Shown here piece after piece: positions 44,608 through 53,216 of a DNA stretch of 64,000 nt. The position numbers and the translations under genes are program-made. Every line of letters starts with the position of its first letter. Positions within the stretch are counted from its first letter, which is position 1. The notes below the pieces were generated by a model. That model worked only from the letters and a program-made list of their open reading frames with translations. It was not told where the DNA came from and did not search any database. The stretch is from Sphaerisporangium perillae (lineage in GTDB: Bacteria > Actinomycetota > Actinomycetes > Streptosporangiales > Streptosporangiaceae): NCBI RefSeq assembly GCF_023276435.1, contig NZ_JALLPO010000015.1, positions 1 through 64,000 of the forward strand, in the 5' to 3' direction.

Positions 44608-45339
44608 TCAGAGGGACGCGGGTATGAGGCGCGCCGCGAAGAGCCCGATCACGACCACCGAGAGCACCGGCCCGAGAATCTTCACCTCGAACGCCCTGCC
44701 GGTCTTGAGCCCGATCTTGTACGGCAGCAGCCACCGGTGCTGGAGCGGCCACAGCACCGGGCACCCTCGCTCGGTCAGGCAGTCGCCGATCACATGCGCG
44801 AGGCATCCGATCGCGATCGCGATGCCCAGCCACAGGTATCCGACCTGGACGGAGTGGAACATGATGAACGTCGCGGCGGTGAGCCCGATGTTGACCAGCG
44901 CCGAGGTGATGGTCTTGCCCGGAATGCCGATGCCGATCGAGCGCAGCGCCAGCCCGATCATGAGGATGACCACGATGTCGCGGCCGATCGGGTAGCGGTC
45001 GGCGAGCAGGTGCGCGCCGAAGCCGGCGGCGATCGCGAACGCCAGGGAGTGGGTCGCGTGCCGGTGGCCGCCGCTCGCCCAGTTGACCGCCTTGCTCAGC
45101 ACCCAGGTGGCCGGTCCGAACGTCTGGGCGATCGTGGCGTGCGGGTGGTCGAGGTCGGGCAGCATCGCCGCTCCGGCGCACACCAGCGCCCCGGCGATCA
45201 GCTCGGCCGGGGACAGCATGCTGGCCACGACCGGCGTCAGGTCGCCGGCGAATCCCCCCACCGTCGGCAGCGCGGCGAGCCCCGGCGCGACCAGCAGCCA
45301 GGCCGCCGCCCCGCTCAGCGCGTGCGTATGCCCCATCAT
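44608..45339 (-). CDS. YdjM/DUF457-type membrane-bound metal-dependent hydrolase family protein
   Basis: 243 aa from MMGHTHALSG at 45339. Several hydrophobic helices and the conserved acidic/His motifs GHTHALSGAAAWL, AMLPDLDHPHATIAQ, GGHRHATHSLAF and HVIGDCLTERGCPVLWP are the family marks, consistent with a metal site at the membrane face. Biochemical role is uncertain. It is a single gene, and a stem-loop with a T-rich tail lies in its upstream region on the same strand. Confidence 0.82.
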   Translation of the reverse strand: MMGHTHALSGAAAWLLVAPGLAALPTVGGFAGDLTPVVASMLSPAELIAGALVCAGAAMLPDLDHPHATIAQTFGPATWVLSKAVNWASGGHRHATHSLAFAIAAGFGAHLLADRYPIGRDIVVILMIGLALRSIGIGIPGKTITSALVNIGLTAATFIMFHSVQVGYLWLGIAIAIGCLAHVIGDCLTERGCPVLWPLQHRWLLPYKIGLKTGRAFEVKILGPVLSVVVIGLFAARLIPASL

Positions 45340-45470
45340 GCGTAGATCACGATGCGGCACCCTACGGCAAATTCCCTGCCATGCGACGGATATGTCGCGC
45401 CAACCACCCGGCGTGTCGCCTCGCGTCCGGCCACGCGAACAGGACATCAGAAGGCGGGAAGAAGAAAAAG

Positions 45471-45529
45471 GACGGGACCGTTCCGCTCCAAGAGCACCCC
45501 CCAGCCCTCTCAGAGCGGAACGACCCGTC
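45471..45529 (-). terminator. Stem-loop with T-rich tail, upstream of the DUF457 gene
   Basis: GAGCGGAACG-ACCCGTC (45513-45529) pairs with GACGGGACCGTTCCGCTC (45471-45488), with one small internal irregularity. On the minus strand it is followed by CTTTTTCTTC, the form of an intrinsic terminator. It lies 132 bp before the coding start, so it may be an attenuator or the end of a small RNA. Confidence 0.6.
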
Positions 45530-45575
45530 CGAATCCTGATAACGCTCGGATCTCGGCGTCTGTTCCCGAGTGGGC

Positions 45576-45589
45576 GTGATCTGCGTCAC
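45576..45589. promoter_or_regulatory. Crp-like site GTGA-N6-TCAC
   Basis: GTGATCTGCGTCAC matches the Crp/Fnr-family half-sites (GTGA and TCAC, 6-bp spacer). It lies in the divergent region between the DUF457 and PadR genes, just upstream of the stem-loop on the minus strand. Confidence 0.45.
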
Positions 45590-45691
45590 TTCCTTTCGCA
45601 GGCGTGATCATCGCGCCGTCGATCGCGATGCGGACGGTACGGCGAAGTTCCCCTTTCGACAGTGTTCGGGGGTTGTCTTTAAGAATGTTCG

Positions 45692-45701
45692 CGATATATC
45701 G
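45692..45701. promoter_or_regulatory. CGATATATCG palindrome before the PadR gene
   Basis: A perfect 10-bp A/T-rich palindrome about 50 bp upstream of the PadR start. PadR-type regulators often bind ATAT-centred palindromes in their own promoter. The element could overlap a -10 box. Confidence 0.5.
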
Positions 45702-45753
45702 TTGAAGCATCGAGAACGGTCGGAAGTCGATCGCGATACACATGGAGGAAGAG

Positions 45754-46473
45754 ATGACGGCATTCGCGATGGGTGGGCCCCCATGGCACCCCCGCGCGTT
45801 CAGGCACCTGACCCTCGGCGCCCTCGGCTCCGTGGCGTCCTGGCACCACGCACACCACCACCACCACGGCGCGCCCGTCGATGACGAGGAGGGCCCCGAG
45901 CGCCGCCACCGGGGCCGCGGCCCTCGGCCCTTCGTCTGGGACTTCGGCGGAGGCCCGTTCAGGCCCGGCTTCGGTTTCGGAGGCGGCCGGCCGCCGTTCG
46001 GCAGGGGCGGGCGCAAGGCCAAGCGCGGCGACGTCCGCGCCGCGATCCTCGCGCTGCTCGCCGAGGAGCCGCGCAACGGCTACCAGATCATCCAGGAGAT
46101 CGCCCAGCGCAGCGAGGGCGGCTGGAAGCCCAGCCCCGGCGCGGTGTACCCGGCGCTCCAGCAGCTCGCCGACGAGGGCCTCGTGCGCGTCGACGAGACC
46201 GAGGGCCGCAAGACCTTCCAGCTCACCGAGGCCGGTCTGGCCTACGTGGCCGAGCACCCCGACGAGGTGCGGGCCCCCTGGGAGGACATGACGCCGAACA
46301 TCGAAGAGGGCGTCTACGAGCTCTTCGACCTGTCCCGCCAGGCCGCCGCGGCGCTTCTCCAGATCGCGCAGACCGGCAGCGACGGGCAGGTCGCGCAGGC
46401 GAAGCAGATCCTCGCCGAGACCCGGCGCAAGCTGTACCAGATCCTGGCCGACGGCGACACCCCGGAGGAATGA
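45754..46473 (+). CDS. PadR-family regulator with His-rich N-terminal extension
   Basis: 239 aa from ATG at 45754, preceded by GGAGGA; an ATG 12 bp upstream is possible. The first 90 residues are an unusual extension: HHAHHHHHG, an acidic/Arg segment, and a Gly/Phe-rich run (GGGPFRPGFGFGGGRPPFG). The PadR winged helix is at about 93-165 (RGDVRAAILALLAEEPRNGYQIIQEIAQRSEGGWKPSPGAVYPALQQLADEGLVRVDETEGRKTFQLTEAG). A C-terminal helix mediates dimerisation (LSRQAAAALLQIAQT). It sits 6 bp before a DUF1707 membrane gene. Self-regulation via the 45692 palindrome is likely. Confidence 0.87.
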   Translation: MTAFAMGGPPWHPRAFRHLTLGALGSVASWHHAHHHHHGAPVDDEEGPERRHRGRGPRPFVWDFGGGPFRPGFGFGGGRPPFGRGGRKAKRGDVRAAILALLAEEPRNGYQIIQEIAQRSEGGWKPSPGAVYPALQQLADEGLVRVDETEGRKTFQLTEAGLAYVAEHPDEVRAPWEDMTPNIEEGVYELFDLSRQAAAALLQIAQTGSDGQVAQAKQILAETRRKLYQILADGDTPEE

Positions 46474-46479
46474 CCCCCA

Positions 46480-47052
46480 ATGACCTCGCCGGATGATCTA
46501 CGGATCGGGGACGCCGAACGCGACGCGGTGATGTCCGCCCTGCGCGAGCACTTCGCGCAGGGCCGCCTCACCCATGACGAGCTCGACGAGCGGCTCGACG
46601 CGGTCCTCGCCGCCCGCACGGCGGGCGCCCTTCGCCAGGTGACGGCCGACCTTCCCGGCCCGTCCGGCGCTCACGACCCGTCCGGCCGTCCCGCGCGGTC
46701 CGGCGGTCCGGGGTGGCCGGTGGGTCCCGCGTGGCACGGACCCCGTCCGGTGGAGGGCGGGCATCGGTGGCCGGGCGCCTGGGCGCCGCCGTCCCCGGGA
46801 GATGTGGCCGCCTGGCGCCACCACGTGGCCGAGGCCCGCCGGGGGCACCTCCGGCACCGGCACCATGGCGGGCCGCCGGTCCTGCTGTTCGTCCTCGCGA
46901 TCATCGTCATCGCGTCCGTGGTCTCCGGCTCCCTGGCACCGGTCTTCGGGGTGGTGAAGGTGCTGTTCCTGGCATGGCTCGTCCTGGCCGTGTTCGGCCT
47001 GGCACGCCACCGGCGCCATCACCACCGCGCCCGCCTCGGGCGCCGTCTCTGA
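46480..47052 (+). CDS. DUF1707 membrane protein, in operon with PadR
   Basis: 190 aa. The DUF1707 domain covers residues 4-60 (PDDLRIGDAERDAVMSALREHFAQGRLTHDELDERLDAVLAARTAGALRQVTADLP). A Pro/Gly/His-rich linker follows (LRHRHHGG). Two adjacent hydrophobic helices (VLLFVLAIIVIASVVSGSL, VLFLAWLVLAVFGLA) and a His/Arg-rich tail (RHRRHHHRARLGRRL) end the protein. DUF1707 proteins are common in actinobacteria and their role is unknown. The 6-bp gap to the PadR gene indicates co-transcription. Confidence 0.85.
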   Translation: MTSPDDLRIGDAERDAVMSALREHFAQGRLTHDELDERLDAVLAARTAGALRQVTADLPGPSGAHDPSGRPARSGGPGWPVGPAWHGPRPVEGGHRWPGAWAPPSPGDVAAWRHHVAEARRGHLRHRHHGGPPVLLFVLAIIVIASVVSGSLAPVFGVVKVLFLAWLVLAVFGLARHRRHHHRARLGRRL

Positions 47053-47417
47053 GCGGTCCGCCGGCCCCGCGGGGTTAACGGGTACGGCGCGCGCCGGCGT
47101 GCGGCGGGCGTCACGGGTACGGCGCGCCAGGGGCACGGCGGGCGTCGGGGGCGGGCGCGCTCGCGGGTAGAGCGGGCTTCATAGGAGCGGGGGGAAGTGC
47201 GGGGCGGGAGCCGGCGACGCGCCGGCCCCCGATTTGGGTCTTGACGCTCCGTGTCAGCCGTTTCATGATCGGCCTGTCTTCCCCGACCGTCGCCGTTCCC
47301 GGGTTTCGGCTCATGCGGGTCCGGGCATGGTGGCGCACGTTCTTCGCGAATACCTCAGCGCCACCTGCCCCCTGGCGAACCGCCATGGGCTCCGCACCCC
47401 ACGACGAGGAGTGACCG
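47053..47417. other. 365-bp gap, GC-rich, no gene
   Basis: Contains a direct repeat ACGGGTACGGCGCGC (about 47078 and 47114) and a short GC hairpin near 47210-47230. The latter part probably carries the promoter of the next gene. No supported coding frame. Confidence 0.5.
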
Positions 47418-48062
47418 ATGGTCCCGATGACGGACAATCACCTCGATTGCCACGTTTTCGAGCGCGTTCGCGAGACGCCGGCGGCGGTCATGCCCCCCGA
47501 GATCTACGGTCCGGAGTTCCGGAGGTCCTACGAGAGCGCCGACGGCATCGTGTGGAAGCTGGAACGCGCCCAGGTCTTCCACGAGCCGTACGAGCCGAGC
47601 TGGGTGGCGATGACGGAGGGTGACTGGGAACGTTCCCTTCGGCTCATCGACGAGCTGCGCGGCTCCCTGCCGCGCGACTACGCCGGATACGCCGAGTTCC
47701 GCCGCGTCCGCGTCGTCGAGCCGCCGCTCACGCCCTACATGCAGTGGGAGCTGCACGTCCTGGCCGCCCGGGCCGAGGCCGGGGAACGGGCGCGCGTGGT
47801 GCCCGGCTCCGCCGTCCGCTCCTACGAGCGGTCCCTCCCGCTGCCCGAGATCCTGGTCTTCGAGTCGGCCCTCATGTACGAGGTGCTCTACGACGGCGCC
47901 GGCGCCCACCTCGGCGGGCGGTGCATCACCGACCCGGACGTGGTGGAGCCGTGCCTGGCCGCCCTCATCGCGCTGTACGAGCAGGGCGAGGACCTCTCGG
48001 CGTACTTCCGGCGGGAGGTCGCGCCCCTGCCGGCCCCGGCCGTCCGGCCCGCCTCCCCCTGA
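47418..48062 (+). CDS. DUF6879-like hypothetical protein
   Basis: 214 aa, ATG at 47418 with GAGGAG about 6 bp upstream (a second ATG lies 9 bp in). The segment YAEFRRVRVVEPPLTPYMQWELHVLAARAEAGERARVV follows the pattern of the DUF6879 family (strand, WEL/FE motif, AGE-R), which is often linked to XRE-type regulators in actinomycetes. Family assignment is moderate. Here no such regulator is adjacent. It converges with pnkP. Confidence 0.6.
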   Translation: MVPMTDNHLDCHVFERVRETPAAVMPPEIYGPEFRRSYESADGIVWKLERAQVFHEPYEPSWVAMTEGDWERSLRLIDELRGSLPRDYAGYAEFRRVRVVEPPLTPYMQWELHVLAARAEAGERARVVPGSAVRSYERSLPLPEILVFESALMYEVLYDGAGAHLGGRCITDPDVVEPCLAALIALYEQGEDLSAYFRREVAPLPAPAVRPASP

Positions 48063-48069
48063 CGGCCTC

Positions 48070-50583
48070 TCACAGCCGGGGATCCACGGGCTCGGACTCC
48101 AGGGCGAGGACGGCGAAGACCGCCTCGTGGATCCGCCAGAGCGGCTCGCCGCCGGCCAGCCGCGCCAGCGACTCCATGCCGAGAGCGTGCTCGCGCAGCG
48201 CCAGCGACCGCTTCCTGCCCAGGAAACGGCCGCGCAGCGCGTCCAGGCTCTCGGTGTAGTCGGGACCGTAGATGATGCGCAGGTACTCCCGCCCGCGCAC
48301 CTTGACGCCCGGCTGCACGCGCGCGGCCACCGGATGTACGGGCTTGACGACCATCCCCTCGCCCCCGGCCTCGGTGAGCGACGTCCACCACTCGGTGGCC
48401 GCCGCCCGCGACTCCTCGGAGGCGGGTGAGACGAACACGTGCCGCGTCGGGGCGACCAGGTCGCCCTCCAGCCGCGCGAGCGTGGACAGATGCCAGGTGT
48501 GCGGCTCCAGCGCCGCCGTCGCCCGCCCCTCCACGGCGAGGATCTGGAACGGCGCGAACCGTATGCCCGAAAGGCCCGACACCGGCCAGCAGTACCGCGC
48601 GTAGGCGTCCCTGAACCGGGCGGCGTTGTCCAGGCGCCGCCGGGTCCGGTCCAGCAGCTCGCCCACCGCGAGCCCCCGCCCGGCCGCCGCCGAGAGCACC
48701 GCCGCAGCCTGCGGAAGCGCGGCGCGGGCCGCCGCGCCGACGGAGGCGTACTGCTCGCGGATCAGCCCGCCCGCCTTCGCCGACCAGGGCAGCAGCTCGC
48801 CGTCGAGCACCATCCAGTCGGTGCCCAGCTCCTCCCACAGACCCGCCTCGGACACCGCCGCCACGAGCCGGTCCACCAGCCCGGCGGTCAGCTCCGGGTC
48901 GTCGAAGAACGGGCGCCCGGTGCGGGTGTGCACGGTGCCCCGGCCGCCGTCCGCGACCCCGAACCGCGCCGCCGCGGCCTGTGGAGTGCGCGCGAGTACG
49001 GCGACGGCACGCGAGCCCATGTGCTTCTCCTCGCACACCAGCTCCGCCACACCGGCCCGCTGGAACTCCTCGAACGCCTCGGCGGGGTGCTCAAGGTAGC
49101 CCTCCAGCGACGAGGTCTCCGGCGGTGCCATGGTCGGCGGCAGGTAGACGAGCCAGCGCGGGTCCACGGCGAACCGGCTCATGATCTCCAGCGCGGCGGC
49201 GGAGTTCTCCTCACGGATCTTCACCTTGCCGCCGGCGCGCGTCTCGACGTACCGGGTGCCCTGGACGTCACCGATGTCCAGCAGCCCGGGATCGCGAGCC
49301 GGGGCGGGCGCGAGCGGGCGGATCGGCTCATACCAGACCTGGTGCGCCGGGACCGACACCAGCTCGCGTTCCGGGTAGCGCAGCGCGGTCAGGCTCCCGC
49401 CGAACACGCAGCCGGTGTCCACGCAGATCGTGTTGTTGACCCACTCGGCCTCGGGGACGGGCGTGTGGCCGTACACGACCATCGCGCGGCCCCGGTAGTC
49501 CTTCGCCCACGGGTAACGCACCGGCAGGCCGTACTCGTCGGTCTCCCCCGTCGTGTCGCCGTAGAGGGCGAAGGAGCGCACCCGCCCGGAGGCGCGACCG
49601 TGGAAGGCCTCCTTCAGGCCCGCGTGCGCCACGACCAGCCGGCCGTCGTCGAGCTGATAGTGGCTGATCAGCCCGTCCATGAAGGCCCGGGCGGCCTCGC
49701 GGAACTCCTCCGGCTCGCGGGCGAGCTGCTCCAGGGACCGTTCGAGCCCGTGCGCCACGGTGACGTTGCGGCCGTTCAGCGCCCGGACGAGCTTGTTCTC
49801 GTGGTTGCCGCAGACGCACAGCGCCGTCCCCGCCGCGACCATCCCCATGACCAGCCGCAGGACGCCCGGCGAGTCGGGCCCGCGGTCGACCAGGTCGCCG
49901 ACGAACAGGGCCGTCCTGCCCTCCGGGTGGGCGGCCCCGACCGGCCGGCCGGCCTCGTCGCGGCGCAGCTCCCAGCCCAGCTCGACGAGCAGCCCTTCGA
50001 GCTCGGCGCGGCAGCCGTGCACGTCGCCGATCACGTCGAACGGGCCGGTCAGCTCGCGCAGGTCGGTCCACGCCTTCTCGTAGGTGATCGTGGCCTGGTC
50101 GATCTCCGCGCCGCGGAGCACGTGCACCCGCCGGAACCCTTCCTTGCTGATCCTCGACAGGGATCGCCGCAGGTCCTTGCGCTGCCGGGTGATCACATGG
50201 GGGCCGAAGTCCCGCTCGGGACGCAGGGCGTTGCGGGCGACCGCGACGTCCTCGGGCACGTCGAGCACGATCGCCTCCACGAGCACGTCGTGGCTCTTGC
50301 CGAGTTCGACGAGCTTCTTGCGCGCCTCCCACTGGACGTTCGTGGCGTCCACGACCGTGAAAAGGCCGCGCCGCAGGCGGGTGCCGACGATGTAGTGCAG
50401 CACGTCGAAGGCGTCCGGCGTCGCCTCCTGGTCGTTCTCGTCGTCGGCGACCAGGCCCCGGCAGAAGTCCGAGGAGATCACCTGGGTCGGCAGGAAGTGC
50501 TCGCGGGCGAACGTCGACTTGCCGCTCCCCGACACCCCTACCAGCAGGACCAGCGACAGCACCGGCAGGCCGATCTCAGTCAC
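48070..50583 (-). CDS. pnkP: Polynucleotide kinase-phosphatase-ligase-like RNA repair enzyme
   Basis: 837 aa with three domains. The kinase (about 1-165) has the P-loop VGVSGSGKST and VVDATNVQWEARKKLVELG. The metallophosphatase (about 180-430) has FDVIGDVHGCRAELE, GDLVDRGPDS, CGNHENKL and RLVVAHAGL. The adenylyltransferase (about 470-837) has the nucleotide-binding Lys near 520 in VCEEKHMGSRAV and the later KVRGREYLRIIYGPDY. Bacterial Pnkp heals cleaved RNA ends and, with Hen1, seals and methylates the break. The gene overlaps hen1 by 8 bp. Confidence 0.95.
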   Translation of the reverse strand: MTEIGLPVLSLVLLVGVSGSGKSTFAREHFLPTQVISSDFCRGLVADDENDQEATPDAFDVLHYIVGTRLRRGLFTVVDATNVQWEARKKLVELGKSHDVLVEAIVLDVPEDVAVARNALRPERDFGPHVITRQRKDLRRSLSRISKEGFRRVHVLRGAEIDQATITYEKAWTDLRELTGPFDVIGDVHGCRAELEGLLVELGWELRRDEAGRPVGAAHPEGRTALFVGDLVDRGPDSPGVLRLVMGMVAAGTALCVCGNHENKLVRALNGRNVTVAHGLERSLEQLAREPEEFREAARAFMDGLISHYQLDDGRLVVAHAGLKEAFHGRASGRVRSFALYGDTTGETDEYGLPVRYPWAKDYRGRAMVVYGHTPVPEAEWVNNTICVDTGCVFGGSLTALRYPERELVSVPAHQVWYEPIRPLAPAPARDPGLLDIGDVQGTRYVETRAGGKVKIREENSAAALEIMSRFAVDPRWLVYLPPTMAPPETSSLEGYLEHPAEAFEEFQRAGVAELVCEEKHMGSRAVAVLARTPQAAAARFGVADGGRGTVHTRTGRPFFDDPELTAGLVDRLVAAVSEAGLWEELGTDWMVLDGELLPWSAKAGGLIREQYASVGAAARAALPQAAAVLSAAAGRGLAVGELLDRTRRRLDNAARFRDAYARYCWPVSGLSGIRFAPFQILAVEGRATAALEPHTWHLSTLARLEGDLVAPTRHVFVSPASEESRAAATEWWTSLTEAGGEGMVVKPVHPVAARVQPGVKVRGREYLRIIYGPDYTESLDALRGRFLGRKRSLALREHALGMESLARLAGGEPLWRIHEAVFAVLALESEPVDPRL

Positions 50584-52141
50584 GGCCGAACACCCCCATC
50601 TGCGTCGGCGGGCCCAGCTCGGGGTCCTCTTCGCCGATCGGCCGGTACGTCACGCGGTAGCCGTACTCCCGGCAGACGCCCTCCGCCCACGCGGCGAATT
50701 CCGCGCGGGTCCACTCGAAGCGGTGGTCGGGGTGCCGCATTCCGGTCAAGGACTCGTAGCGGACGTTGTACTCGACGTTCGGCGTCGTCACCACCACCAC
50801 GCGGGGCCGGGCCGTGCCGAAGACCACCCGCTCGAGGGCGGGCAGCCGGGGCGGGTCGACGTGCTCGACGACCTCCATCAGCACGGCGGCGTCGTACCCG
50901 GCGAACCGCTCGTCGGTGTAGGTCAGGGCTCCCTGGAACAGCTCCAGCCTGGCCCTGCGCGCCTCCGGCATCCGGTCGAGCCTCAGGCGGCGGGCGGCCA
51001 GGGCCAGGGCGCGGGCGGAGACGTCCACGCCGGTGACCTTGGTGATCTCGGGGTTCGCCAGCAGCTCGCCGACGAGCTGCCCGGAGCCGCAGCCGAGGTC
51101 GATGACGGTGCGCGCGCCGGCCTCGGCCAGCGCCGCGACGACCGCCTCCCTGCGCCGCAGGCTGAGCGAGGGCCGCGCCCCCGCCTCCGCGCCTGGACGC
51201 TCCGCTTCCTCTCGTCCGGAACGCTCCGCGGGGTCCTGGGCGGCACGATCGGGCGCACCCGGTGCGGACTGCTCCACGGCCTCCGTGCCGGACGGCTCCA
51301 GGGCCTCCGTGCCGGAAGGTGCTACGGCGTCCGGGGCCGAGGGTGGTGGGGCGGGATCGCCCGGCTCCTCCTCGACGGGGGGTTCCAGGGTCTCCTCGAC
51401 GTCGTCGCCCAGCTCGGCCAGGCGGGCGAACGCCGCCCGCGTCAGGCTTCCCCGGCGGCCGAGGTAGCGGCGGGTGATCCAGGCCCGCTCCGGGTGGGCG
51501 GCCAGCCAGCCCTCCCCCGCGCGGATCAGCTTGTCGACCTCGTCGGAGGCCATCCAGTAGTGCTTGGCGTCGTCGAGCACCGGAAGCATGACGTAGAGCT
51601 GGTTCAGCGCGTCGGCCAGCCGCATCGATCCGCGCAGAGTGAGCCCCACGTACCGGGAGTCACCCCATTCGGGGAATCCCTCGTCCAGGGGGACGGCCCG
51701 TGCCTCCACCTGCCAGCCGAGGGGCTCGAACAGCCGGTGCGCCCGCTCGGGGCCGCCACGGCAGGGCAGCGAGGGCAGCGTGATCTCCAGCTCGATCGTC
51801 CCGGCGGCCAGCTCCGGCCTGGCGGCGCAGCGTCCCGTCCGCGCGGTCCTGAAGACGTCCGCGAGCGCCACGGCCAGCATCGAGGACCCTGCGTACGGGC
51901 GGTCGTTGACGTACTGGCTCAGGCTGAAGTCGGGCGAGGTCCGGCCGCGCGAGCGCACCAGCCGGACCGGGTCCACCTCGAGCAGGAGCGCGGCCGTGCA
52001 GCGTCCCTCGGTGGCCTCGGGATACAGCACCCGCGCCACGCCGAACGACTGGCCGAACTCCTGGATCCGGTCAGGGTGCTTGTGGAGCAGGAAGCCGAGA
52101 TCGGTGGCCGGCCGCGTGGTCGTCGAGATGGTCAGCAGCAC
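50576..52141 (-). CDS. hen1: 3'-terminal RNA ribose 2'-O-methyltransferase
   Basis: 521 aa from GTG at 52141 (MLLTISTTTRPATDLGFLLHKHPDRIQEF, the family start). The N-terminal half (about 1-240) is the Pnkp ligase-activating domain. A Glu/Pro/Ser-rich linker of about 75 residues contains repeats of PSGTEALE. The methyltransferase (about 315-521) has DLGCGSGQLV, the metal-binding AVLMEVVEHVDPPRLPAL and HRFEWTRAEFAAWA. It marks the 3' end at a repaired break so that the same cut cannot recur. First gene of the operon with pnkP. Confidence 0.95.
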   Translation of the reverse strand: MLLTISTTTRPATDLGFLLHKHPDRIQEFGQSFGVARVLYPEATEGRCTAALLLEVDPVRLVRSRGRTSPDFSLSQYVNDRPYAGSSMLAVALADVFRTARTGRCAARPELAAGTIELEITLPSLPCRGGPERAHRLFEPLGWQVEARAVPLDEGFPEWGDSRYVGLTLRGSMRLADALNQLYVMLPVLDDAKHYWMASDEVDKLIRAGEGWLAAHPERAWITRRYLGRRGSLTRAAFARLAELGDDVEETLEPPVEEEPGDPAPPPSAPDAVAPSGTEALEPSGTEAVEQSAPGAPDRAAQDPAERSGREEAERPGAEAGARPSLSLRRREAVVAALAEAGARTVIDLGCGSGQLVGELLANPEITKVTGVDVSARALALAARRLRLDRMPEARRARLELFQGALTYTDERFAGYDAAVLMEVVEHVDPPRLPALERVVFGTARPRVVVVTTPNVEYNVRYESLTGMRHPDHRFEWTRAEFAAWAEGVCREYGYRVTYRPIGEEDPELGPPTQMGVFGRD

Positions 52142-52206
52142 GCTGCCCGATCTTTCCCTATTGGTGGTGAACCGGCCACCGATTTGACGTGCCCGGGGGC
52201 GCGAGG

Positions 52207-53130
52207 TCAGACGTGCGGCATGACCTCCGCGGCGATCAGCTCGAGGTGGTCGAGGTCCGACATGTCGAGAACCTGGAGGTACATGCGCTCGCAACCGGCC
52301 TTCCCGAACCGGCCGATCTTGTCGGTGACCTCCTCCGGCGTGCCGGCCAGGCCGTTCGCCCGCAGCTCGGCCACCTCGCGGCCGATCGCCGCCGCCCGCC
52401 GGGAGAGCTCGGCCTCGTCGGCGCCGACGCACACCGTCTGCGCGGCGGAAAGGACGACCGGGCCGCGGCCGGCGGCCTCACACGCCTCCCGCACCCGCCC
52501 GTAGGCGGCGATGGTGGCCTCCAGGCCGTGGAACGGGACGTTGTACTCGTCGGCGAACCTCGCGGCCAGCCGGGGCGTGCGCTTGGCGCCGGTCCCACCG
52601 ATGATCACCGGCGGGCGCGGGCTCTGGGCGGGCTTGGGCAGCGCCGGGGAGTCCGCGACGCGGTAGTAGGCGCCCTCGAAGGAGAAGGTCTCCCCCGGCG
52701 CCGCGGTCCACAGTCCCGTGATGATCTCCAGCTGCTCCTCGAAGCGGGCGAACCGCTCGCCGAGCGGCGGGAAGGGGATGCCGTACGCCTTGTGCTCGGC
52801 GTCGAACCAGCCTGTGCCGAACCCGAACTCGATCCGCCCCCCGCTCATCTGGTCCACCTGGGCGACGCTGATCGCCAGCGGGCCGGGCAGCCGGAAGGTC
52901 GCCGCCGTGACGAGCGTGCCGAGGCGGATCGTCCGCGTCTCGCGGGCGAGCGCCGCCAGCGTCACCCAGGAGTCGGTCGGTCCCGGCTCCGGGTTCCCCT
53001 CACCCATGGTCAGGTAGTGGTCGGAACGGAAGAAAGCGTCGAATCCGAGCCGCTCAGCGGCCTGGGCCACGTGGAGTTGGTCCTCGTAGCTGGCTCCGTA
53101 CTGCGGCTCGGTGAAGATCCTTAATCTCAT
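52207..53130 (-). CDS. F420-dependent LLM-class oxidoreductase
   Basis: 307 aa from ATG at 53130. It is a luciferase-like TIM barrel: MRLRIFTEPQYGASYEDQLHVAQAAERLGFDAFFRSDHYLTMG, VTLAALARETRTIRLGTLVTAATFRLPGPLAISVAQVDQMSGGRIEFGFGTGWFDAEHKAYGIPFP, and VIIGGTGAKRTPRLAARFADEYNVPF. This subgroup uses coenzyme F420, usual in actinobacteria. Substrate unknown. A longer frame upstream lacks family similarity. It lies 66 bp before hen1 on the same strand and may be co-transcribed. Confidence 0.88.
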   Translation of the reverse strand: MRLRIFTEPQYGASYEDQLHVAQAAERLGFDAFFRSDHYLTMGEGNPEPGPTDSWVTLAALARETRTIRLGTLVTAATFRLPGPLAISVAQVDQMSGGRIEFGFGTGWFDAEHKAYGIPFPPLGERFARFEEQLEIITGLWTAAPGETFSFEGAYYRVADSPALPKPAQSPRPPVIIGGTGAKRTPRLAARFADEYNVPFHGLEATIAAYGRVREACEAAGRGPVVLSAAQTVCVGADEAELSRRAAAIGREVAELRANGLAGTPEEVTDKIGRFGKAGCERMYLQVLDMSDLDHLELIAAEVMPHV

Positions 53131-53216
53131 AAGCCCATTATCTCGACATCTCCTGAGAAATCTTCGGGGTGGTCCAGGGGTTCGTACGCACCCCCTCGGC
53201 GGGTAAGAAAACGCCC

